This document shows positions 1 through 5,231 of a DNA stretch of 64,000 nt, piece after piece. This DNA is from Spirosoma arboris. Its GTDB lineage: Bacteria > Bacteroidota > Bacteroidia > Cytophagales > Spirosomataceae. The notes under the pieces were generated by a model that was given only the letters and a program-made list of their open reading frames with translations, was not told the DNA's origin and made no database searches. Positions within the stretch are counted from its first letter, which is position 1. Each line of letters starts with the position of its first letter. Both the position numbers and the translations under genes were made by a program. Location: assembly GCF_009754945.1 (NCBI RefSeq), contig NZ_WPIN01000001.1, positions 1-64,000 on the forward strand, read 5' to 3'.

Positions 1-11
1 TGATAGAGCAC

Positions 12-473
12 TTATTTCAGTTTCCTATATTGTTTTCCATTGCGCACCTCTTCTAATTGAGCTTTAGCTTTTTCTAAATTGATTTGAGCATTGAGAAGCT
101 CTATACTATCCTTAGTTTGCTTTATCAAATCCTGAGTGTCTACAGGCCCCGCTTTCCCCTCAATTGTGTAAATGCGATTGCCGCCCTCGTTAATGATATT
201 AGTAACATTAATTTGAGTTTTGGGAGCAGATTCATTGGAACTCTGAAGCTGTGAGGTAATCGCCATGAGGGAGGACATAAGGCTAAAAATTACTTCAACT
301 CTGCCGACAATAACCCAAAGCTTATCAACTGGACCCGTTTGAGCAAAGGGGCCAATATGCTGATAAATCTCAATGCCTTCAAAATTATATTCTCTCAAAA
401 ACTCAAGTAGGCCATTCCTTTCTAGTTCTTTGATCCCTACCACTCGAATTGGTACTGTAATTTCTGTATTCAT
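12..473 (-). CDS. Hypothetical protein, EACC1-like architecture
   Basis: A 153-residue protein of unknown function. It has an N-terminal beta/alpha segment, a GPVDKLW turn, a hydrophobic stretch (about residues 52-72, VIVGRVEVIFSLMSSLMAI), two predicted beta strands (TQINVTNII, RIYTIEGK) and a charged C-terminal helix ending near QLEEVRNGK. This order (small strand-helix unit, hydrophobic helix, two strands, helix) resembles the effector-associated component EACC1 of bacterial conflict systems. That resemblance is by eye and weak. It lies 48 bp downstream of a ribbon-helix-helix gene on the same strand, so the two are probably one operon. No catalytic motif is visible. Confidence 0.55.
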   Translation of the reverse strand: MNTEITVPIRVVGIKELERNGLLEFLREYNFEGIEIYQHIGPFAQTGPVDKLWVIVGRVEVIFSLMSSLMAITSQLQSSNESAPKTQINVTNIINEGGNRIYTIEGKAGPVDTQDLIKQTKDSIELLNAQINLEKAKAQLEEVRNGKQYRKLK

Positions 474-521
474 AAATTGAATTTTAATATCCTGAAGAAT
501 AAAACCCTAAAATTCAGCCAA

Positions 522-698
522 TTAGGCATCTCTCTCGGCTACCCCTTTTGTCTGGCGCTTGTGATTTCTTACCAAATTGGCAATAATTTCGCGCAACTTG
601 TCAGACATATCAATTTCGTTATCTTCACACATTGCTCGAAAATCCTCTTTTAACCGAGCACTTAACCTGACTTGTAAGTATGCTGATTCTTTGGCCAT
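522..698 (-). CDS. Small ribbon-helix-helix DNA-binding protein
   Basis: A 58-residue protein beginning MAKESAYLQVRLSARLK. The pattern is a short beta strand (AYLQVRLS), a helix (ARLKEDFRAMCEDN), a turn (EIDMSD) and a second helix (KLREIIANLVRNHKR), which is the Arc/MetJ/CopG ribbon-helix-helix layout used by antitoxin-type repressors. The start ATG at 698 lies within an A/T-rich divergent promoter region. It probably autoregulates the pair with the downstream gene, which is inference from family behaviour. The 25-base linker after the RHH core is basic and has no recognisable function. Confidence 0.7.
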   Translation of the reverse strand: MAKESAYLQVRLSARLKEDFRAMCEDNEIDMSDKLREIIANLVRNHKRQTKGVAERDA

Positions 699-750
699 TA
701 GTATAGATTTTTAAGTTCATTAAAGTTAGTAAAAATGTATTGATAAATGT

Positions 751-777
751 AATACAAAATAGCCTAATATTTGTATT
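751..777. promoter_or_regulatory. Inverted repeat in divergent promoter region
   Basis: An 8-bp perfect inverted repeat (AATACAAA ... TTTGTATT, 11-bp spacer) sits between the leftward RHH gene and the rightward operon that starts near 828. The surrounding 130 bp are very A/T-rich. Its position between divergent genes, one coding for an RHH repressor, makes it a candidate operator. This is inference only. Confidence 0.35.
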
Positions 778-827
778 GTTAATGTCATTACATTATCTTT
801 AACACCTGTTAAACGGACGTTCAAGAG

Positions 828-1232
828 TTGTTAAATAAGGACTTTTTAGGCTATTTTGAGGAGTTAATTATGGAGGTAGAAGCAAGATACTCGGACCCGG
901 AAAGGCATTTTATTTTTCGTCTAGCTAGCTATTGGGACTGCCTTAACTTGCCAACTGAGTATTTAATCTATCGTGATTATGTTCGAACAATTGACTATCT
1001 GTTTGATACAACAGGCAACCAACAACGAACCATAGCTATATTCACCGCAGTCATTAACCAAGCGAAAAATTTGGGTAAGTCGGGAGAATGGGTAAATAAG
1101 GAATTGATTTTTGAAGCTGGTGGTGAGTTTGCTGATTCCCGGCTTGACTTACTTCGGATGAATCTACAACATGGGCCCCTTACTGATGATGTGCTGGACT
1201 TGTACAACGAACGAGTTAATCGATTCAAATAA
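828..1232 (+). CDS. Hypothetical protein, first gene of recombinase operon
   Basis: An open frame of 134 residues from a TTG at 828. An ATG at 870, preceded by GAGGAG, gives a 120-residue product (MEVEARYSDPERHF...) and is an equally plausible start. The protein is mostly helical and soluble with no signal peptide, and ends LDLYNERVNRFK. I do not recognise a family. It opens a rightward run of five closely spaced genes ending with a serine recombinase, so it probably belongs to that accessory module. Confidence 0.6.
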   Translation: MLNKDFLGYFEELIMEVEARYSDPERHFIFRLASYWDCLNLPTEYLIYRDYVRTIDYLFDTTGNQQRTIAIFTAVINQAKNLGKSGEWVNKELIFEAGGEFADSRLDLLRMNLQHGPLTDDVLDLYNERVNRFK

Positions 1233-1246
1233 GATAGCCGTTTAGC

Positions 1247-1594
1247 ATGGAGCAATATCGACTGAGATTTAGGGCGAGCAATGGTTATCCCAGCTCCTGT
1301 GACATAAGGATCTACCGCGCCATACAACTAGTTGTCGCTAGCGAGACCGGCGAAGGCATGAGTGTAACTAACGCAGCTGAACAAATAGCCACCGAGGTTG
1401 TGAGGCAATATGGGCTAGACCCTAGACGTATGCTGTTTGTAGAACATTATCCTGAATCCTACCGCCCTAAGTCTGAGGGAGAGTCCTACGACTTAGTTAC
1501 GTTCACCTGGGGCAAATATGGTGCCTATAGCCCTACCTGGCGATATATGCCTGCGAATGAGTTTAACGAGATTCTCGACACAATCAGTCAATAG
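1247..1594 (+). CDS. Hypothetical protein
   Basis: A 115-residue protein that starts 14 bp after the previous gene. It contains a helical middle (NAAEQIATEVVRQYGLDPRRMLFVEHYPESY) and a beta-rich end with DLVTFTW and SPTWRYMPANEF. There is no signal peptide or membrane segment. The spacing suggests co-transcription with its neighbours. Function unknown. Confidence 0.65.
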   Translation: MEQYRLRFRASNGYPSSCDIRIYRAIQLVVASETGEGMSVTNAAEQIATEVVRQYGLDPRRMLFVEHYPESYRPKSEGESYDLVTFTWGKYGAYSPTWRYMPANEFNEILDTISQ

Positions 1595-1632
1595 TACAGA
1601 AGAAAGTACACTATTTACGCACTACTAAAAAT

Positions 1633-1941
1633 ATGGTCACTGAACTGATTAATACAATTGAGAAGGCAGCCCTTTTATTCGGGTCTGGTAGATCTGGGGT
1701 TGATAGGGCTATAGCTGTGATTCGGCAAATCAATCAGAAGGGTAGATTAAAACATGAGGACTTGTTGCAGCTAAGTAACTATGTCCCTGGAGTGTATCTG
1801 ACATTGGCCGCGCATTTGGAAATCTCGCCAACCGAACTCCGCGAAAGGATGCAAGGGGGCTTACTTACGGCTGAGGTTGGAATAACGGAGTTAAACAACG
1901 CTATTTATAATCGATACCTAGCGACTCCTACAAATGGCTAA
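1633..1941 (+). CDS. Free-standing tape-measure-domain protein
   Basis: A 102-residue protein whose core reads IRQINQKGRLKHEDLLQL, then PGVYLTLAAHLEISPTEL and RERMQGGLLTAE. This matches the pattern of the conserved phage tape measure domain (the TIGR02675 type: Q-I-x-x-K-G-x-L-x-x-E-x-L-x-Q-L ... P-G-x-x-x-x-L-A-x-x-L-x-x-S-x-x-E-L), normally found near the N-terminus of very long tail length proteins. Here it is the whole protein, flanked by its own start and stop. It overlaps the next gene by 8 bp. It could be a relic of a truncated tape measure gene or a domesticated small protein. The domain match is by recognition, not by search. Confidence 0.65.
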   Translation: MVTELINTIEKAALLFGSGRSGVDRAIAVIRQINQKGRLKHEDLLQLSNYVPGVYLTLAAHLEISPTELRERMQGGLLTAEVGITELNNAIYNRYLATPTNG

Positions 1942-2137
1942 GAAAAAACACGATAAGCAAGTCAACAGCAGCGAACTAACCGAGACGCTAGAGAAATTAG
2001 GCCAATCTGCGCAAAATCTTACCAACCTATTAATGCTGGGAGGCAACCGGGCACTTGAGATTGCCAACGATGAAATACGAATAGACGAGGTAGGGAAGGA
2101 AGCAAATCAAATAATTAAGATAGGAGCAATCGATTAA
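1934..2137 (+). CDS. Small hypothetical protein
   Basis: A 67-residue protein starting inside the tail of the tape-measure-domain gene (8-bp overlap), which implies translational coupling. It has a lysine-rich N-terminus (MAKKKHDKQ) followed by an amphipathic helix (ELTETLEKLGQSAQNLTNLL) and a short acidic tail. No known family. The coupling suggests a function linked to the preceding 102-residue protein. Confidence 0.55.
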   Translation: MAKKKHDKQVNSSELTETLEKLGQSAQNLTNLLMLGGNRALEIANDEIRIDEVGKEANQIIKIGAID

Positions 2138-2145
2138 GCTACACC

Positions 2146-2844
2146 ATGGCAAAGAAATCCACCTCAACTATGGCCAGCTCAGGCCCGGCCAAATACGTTG
2201 CCTATTACCGGGTATCCACTAGGGCGCAAGGTGATTCAGGATTAGGGCTCGAAGGTCAACGGTTTGCCGTGGCTAATTTCGTGAAGGGTGCAATTGTAGC
2301 CGAATACACAGAAGTTGAATCCGGCAAGAATAACCAACGTGAGCAACTTGCTGCGGCTATTGATCGGGCGAAGAAAGAAAGTGCAGTACTAGTGATTGCC
2401 AAGCTCGACCGCTTAAGCCGTAATGCCTCGTTTATCTTCACGCTGAGGGATTCAGGCGTTAACTTTCAATGTGTCGATATGCCTGATGCCAATACGCTCA
2501 CCATTGGGATATTTGCCACCCTTGCCCAGCACGAACGGGAATTGATTAGCTCACGAACTAAGGCAGCGTTACAGGCAAAACTTAGCCAGGGCGCTACACT
2601 CGGTAAGCCCGAAAACCTTACACGATCCGCTCAGGCAAAGGGAGCCGCAGCCAATCGGCAACGTGCCATAGATAACCCTGAATCCCGCAAGGCTGAGGGA
2701 ATGGCAAAAGAGCTACGGCGAAGTAAAAAGACCTACACTGAGATTGCGGAGAAACTAAATCAGTTTGGCTTTAGAACAGCACTGGGTTGCGAGTTCCATC
2801 CGATGCAGGTAAAGCGAATCCTTCAGCGCGTAGGTGTTGAGTAA
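2146..2844 (+). CDS. Serine recombinase (resolvase/invertase family)
   Basis: A 232-residue site-specific recombinase. The resolvase catalytic domain is clear: YYRVST near residue 20 with the nucleophile Ser24, GLGLEGQR, a VLVIAKLDRLSRN segment with the conserved arginines, and GIFATLAQHERELISSRTKAAL at the end of the catalytic domain and the long E helix. A short C-terminal region (TYTEIAEKLNQFG ... MQVKRILQRVG) is a helix-turn-helix DNA-binding unit. The size is that of a small serine recombinase, not a large phage integrase. It closes a five-gene operon and is followed by a good intrinsic terminator. It probably mobilises or inverts DNA in this accessory region. No att or res site was identified. 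Confidence 0.9.
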   Translation: MAKKSTSTMASSGPAKYVAYYRVSTRAQGDSGLGLEGQRFAVANFVKGAIVAEYTEVESGKNNQREQLAAAIDRAKKESAVLVIAKLDRLSRNASFIFTLRDSGVNFQCVDMPDANTLTIGIFATLAQHERELISSRTKAALQAKLSQGATLGKPENLTRSAQAKGAAANRQRAIDNPESRKAEGMAKELRRSKKTYTEIAEKLNQFGFRTALGCEFHPMQVKRILQRVGVE

Positions 2845-2895
2845 TAAATGCAGGTGCGCGGGAGTGTGCAAAATAATTAAGTTATTTTGGCAAGG

Positions 2896-2922
2896 AGCCG
2901 GGGCAGTTGCTTCGGCTTTTTT
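2896..2922 (+). terminator. Intrinsic terminator after serine recombinase
   Basis: A 9-bp stem (AGCCGGGGC / GCTTCGGCT, with two G-U pairs in RNA) and AGTT loop followed by six T, about 50 bp after the recombinase stop codon. Confidence 0.75.
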
Positions 2923-3193
2923 GTTGTATTTATTATTCGGCTAGAAAGCATAATAGTATAAAAGTGTTCATGTACGTGCGTACGCGCGCGTATTTATATA
3001 GTATAAAAAGTAATATATTGTCTTTATTAGAATAGTGCAATGAATAATCACGATCAACCTTGCCTACTTATGGGTATAATGCAAATTTAATTTTTATTTT
3101 AAACGATAACTCTTTGCTTTGCGTTTAGTAAGAACGGCAATTTCTAAAACTACCAGAAGGTAATTGCTCACACCTTTTTAATTAACAGTAAAC
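2923..3193. other. A/T-rich spacer with alternating purine-pyrimidine tract
   Basis: No gene was found. Positions 2969-2993 are 25 bases of perfect purine-pyrimidine alternation including a GCGCGCG core, flanked by A/T-rich DNA. Such tracts can adopt left-handed DNA and often breathe next to A/T-rich sequence. The spacer must carry the promoter for the gene at 3194. Confidence 0.4.
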
Positions 3194-3451
3194 ATGAACG
3201 ATCAAACAATCACACTCCAGATCTTTGCAGTAACCGATCAGGATACTGGCTTGATCACCGCATTCTTTGCGGATGATTATGCTACAGTAACCCAAGGTAC
3301 TGATATGGATCAGGTCCGTAAACGATTGGTAACAGCCAGGAATTTAGTTAGACAGGCTCGCAGAAAGTATGGGTTCGGTTCAGCCGAAAATAAATCGGCT
3401 GTTGGTAGCGGCTTTGAGAATTCGGAATTAACCTATCAAGTCGTTGCGTAA
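3194..3451 (+). CDS. Small hypothetical protein, possibly HicB-like
   Basis: An 85-residue protein starting MNDQTITLQIFAVTDQDTG. The N-terminus looks like two beta strands separated by a turn (TGLITAFFADDY), then a helix (DMDQVRKRLVTARNLVRQAR). This is loosely like the HicB antitoxin fold, in which a strand-rich partial RNase H fold precedes helices, but no HicA partner follows. Its TAA stop overlaps the ATG of the next gene by one base, so the two are translationally coupled. Confidence 0.55.
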   Translation: MNDQTITLQIFAVTDQDTGLITAFFADDYATVTQGTDMDQVRKRLVTARNLVRQARRKYGFGSAENKSAVGSGFENSELTYQVVA

Positions 3452-3732
3452 TGAAGCTGGAAGACCTCGTTCAATATCTACTGGACAACGATTGTCAATT
3501 CGATGATGAGCTGGAGACGGAAGAATTTTATGTTGTTGTTAACTCTGTGACGTTACGAGTTGCACAATTAGTAAAAGACCCAGTAATTAGTTCACATACA
3601 TCAGTGATTTTATTTCGGGCTTTAAACATTGCCTGTCACAATGACCTTGAAGATTACAATGCTGTACTTCAGGCTCACGAGCATCACCAACAACAGCGAA
3701 AACGAGGAAATTTTCTAGATAGACAAAATTAG
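3451..3732 (+). CDS. Small hypothetical protein coupled to upstream gene
   Basis: A 93-residue protein whose ATG shares one base with the upstream stop. It is acidic at the N-terminus (DNDCQFDDELETEEFYVVV) and histidine/glutamine-rich at the C-terminus (HEHHQQQRKRG). No family is recognised. With the preceding gene it forms a two-gene unit closed by a terminator, a layout compatible with a toxin-antitoxin pair though nothing in the sequence proves it. Confidence 0.55.
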   Translation: MKLEDLVQYLLDNDCQFDDELETEEFYVVVNSVTLRVAQLVKDPVISSHTSVILFRALNIACHNDLEDYNAVLQAHEHHQQQRKRGNFLDRQN

Positions 3733-3745
3733 TTGAGATACATTC

Positions 3746-3776
3746 AAAGCCCCTTCCACCCGGTTGGGGCTTTTTT
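3746..3776 (+). terminator. Intrinsic terminator
   Basis: Stem AAGCCCC / GGGGCTT around a 10-12 base loop, followed by a T run, about 15 bp after the stop at 3732. Confidence 0.75.
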
Positions 3777-3875
3777 AATTCCCTCGAATTCGGGGGAATT
3801 AAAAAACGCTCAGCTCAGCGAAGCCAATGTTGAACAAATTCAGGATGTGCTTAATTCTTTTGGCAACTTGGAGAA

Positions 3876-3906
3876 AAAACGCCAGCCCCAACAGGGACCG
3901 GCGTTT
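3876..3906. repeat. Hairpin of the AAACGCCAGCC family
   Basis: AAACGCCAGCCCC with its imperfect complement ending GGCGTTT. This is one of several related spacer hairpins in the window (13830-13862, 19730-19763, 19881-19911, 20331-20361, 20599-20632, 37504-37537). It acts plausibly as a bidirectional terminator. Confidence 0.55.
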
Positions 3907-3935
3907 ACCAATTCCATCGTTTGTGAACAGCAAAA

Positions 3936-3992
3936 GGGTTGTCGAGTTAGAAAGATCTCACAATAGTGAATAGCTCTCTAGCTCGACAACCC
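3936..3992. terminator. Long inverted repeat, probable terminator of LysM/BON gene
   Basis: 15-base arms (3936-3950 and 3978-3992) that pair with a single G-T mismatch, with a 27-base loop. It lies just beyond the stop codon of the leftward LysM/BON gene. No strong T run is present on the leftward side, so the terminator role is tentative. Confidence 0.45.
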
Positions 3993-4013
3993 TATAAACT
4001 TATATTCGTTTTT

Positions 4014-4478
4014 TTATAACTGCGGAATCCGAAGCACCTGATCTGGATAGATTTTATCTGGATCACTCAACATAGGCTTATTAGCTTCAAAAATAACACC
4101 GTACTTCATCGGATCTCCGTAGACCTCCTGAGCAATTTTTGACAGAGAATCCCCTGATTTCACCGTGTAGAATTTACCTTCTGGAGCAGGCTCGTCAACC
4201 GTCAGTTGATTATCAACCGATGAAACACCCTCAACATTACCGACAGCCAAAGCTATCTTTTCAGCATCTTCCTGCGACTTCACCGAGCCCGTAATGGTAA
4301 CGGTATCGCCCTTGGTCTTAACTGTCAAGGTGTTGTAAGCAAGACCTAGTTGCTTAACGTGGTCAAGCAGCGCTTGTGCCCGTACGGGTTCAACTTTTTC
4401 GGCTTCTGCTGGCGCGGCTGGCGCATCGTTATGGAAAATTTTTTCGCCTACTCCTTTAAAAAATGATAACAACCCCAT
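4014..4478 (-). CDS. lysM: BON and LysM domain protein (Kbp/YgaU-like)
   Basis: A 154-residue protein like the E. coli potassium-binding protein Kbp (YgaU). A BON domain covers about residues 28-92 (ALLDHVKQLGL ... VTITGSVKSQEDAEKIALAVGNVEGVSSVDNQ) and a LysM domain follows at about 102-152 (YTVKSGDSLSKIAQEVYGDPMKYGVIFEANKPML ... YPDQVLRIP). The total length equals that family's usual size. The start MGLLSFFKGVGEKIF is the usual conserved N-terminus, and there is no signal peptide, so the protein is cytoplasmic in known relatives. In known homologues the protein binds K+ and helps with osmotic or envelope stress. It is monocistronic. Confidence 0.9.
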   Translation of the reverse strand: MGLLSFFKGVGEKIFHNDAPAAPAEAEKVEPVRAQALLDHVKQLGLAYNTLTVKTKGDTVTITGSVKSQEDAEKIALAVGNVEGVSSVDNQLTVDEPAPEGKFYTVKSGDSLSKIAQEVYGDPMKYGVIFEANKPMLSDPDKIYPDQVLRIPQL

Positions 4479-4697
4479 TGGTTTAGTATGGTTTTAATGA
4501 AACATAGGATAAAACGGCTGGTAACAACGCCACTCGATTTGCCTAGAACAACTTCCTCTTAAAGGGATTGTTTTATTAACCACTTATAGCTTTTAGCAAG
4601 TTTTGCAAATTACTGGACATTTGGCAATTGGGACGTTACTAACTATTGAAGGATCGATTGAGGATACCGTCAGTATGAGTTATAATAGAGCTACGAT

Positions 4698-4898
4698 CTA
4701 TAACGCTGATCTTTCATTTAGCTGGTCGCTTAGATGGAATAATCTATGTACCCGGATCTCATAGACTATTTCATCTAGGCTGGCCAATGCATCCGCTATA
4801 GCTAAAAGTGTATAGGCGATATCCTGTCGACCATAGACAGAAATAACTTTACTCCAGTAGTGTGAATGAGCTGCGGGTAATAGTGATCGATCACTCAC
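4698..4898 (-). CDS. Small hypothetical protein
   Basis: A 66-residue frame with a helical, plausibly protein-like composition (IAYTLLAIADALASLDEIVYEIRVHRLFHLSDQL). No family is recognised and there is no operon partner. It may be a small regulator or an accidental frame. The A/T-rich flanks are compatible with either. Confidence 0.35.
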   Translation of the reverse strand: MSDRSLLPAAHSHYWSKVISVYGRQDIAYTLLAIADALASLDEIVYEIRVHRLFHLSDQLNERSAL

Positions 4899-5009
4899 AT
4901 TTAAACTGTGTGAGCGTCCGAAATAAAGCGAGCCTTAAATTGCAGATGTGAATCTGCGCAGTTGTGTGTTCGCTGGCTACTCACACTGTGAGTTGAACTG
5001 GTGTATTAG

Positions 5010-5231
5010 CCTAAGCTCTTTCACACTATCATTTACTTAATTAAAAAGCAAGATAAGCAATTAGCTGATGGTCTGGGGAAACTGAAACACGTTAGTGGGG
5101 ATGTATCAGGCGTAAGTGTTAGTAAGGCGTTTGTATATCATCGTTTATGCGGAGGGAAAGAAAAAGGGCAGCCTATAGCCACCCCCTTTACCATAAACCC
5201 ACTCTATGATTTAATCAGCGTCTTCCGTTAA
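5010..5231 (+). other. Start-less open frame, possible gene fragment
   Basis: The frame is open for 73 codons after a TAG and contains protein-like sequence (KKQDKQLADGLGKLKH, then SVSKAFVYHRLCGGKEKG) but has no ATG, GTG or TTG start. Its end overlaps the 3' end of the tape measure gene on the other strand by 17 bp. It could be the tail of a decayed DNA-binding gene. The spacer 4899-5214 holds nothing else I can support. Confidence 0.25.

Noticed and set aside
995..1327. 110-codon leftward open frame
   Set aside because: It is antisense to two well-supported rightward genes and has no protein-like pattern.
3733..3966. 77-codon frame after the 3451 gene
   Set aside because: It starts with TTG and runs through two terminator-like hairpins, which a real gene would rarely do.
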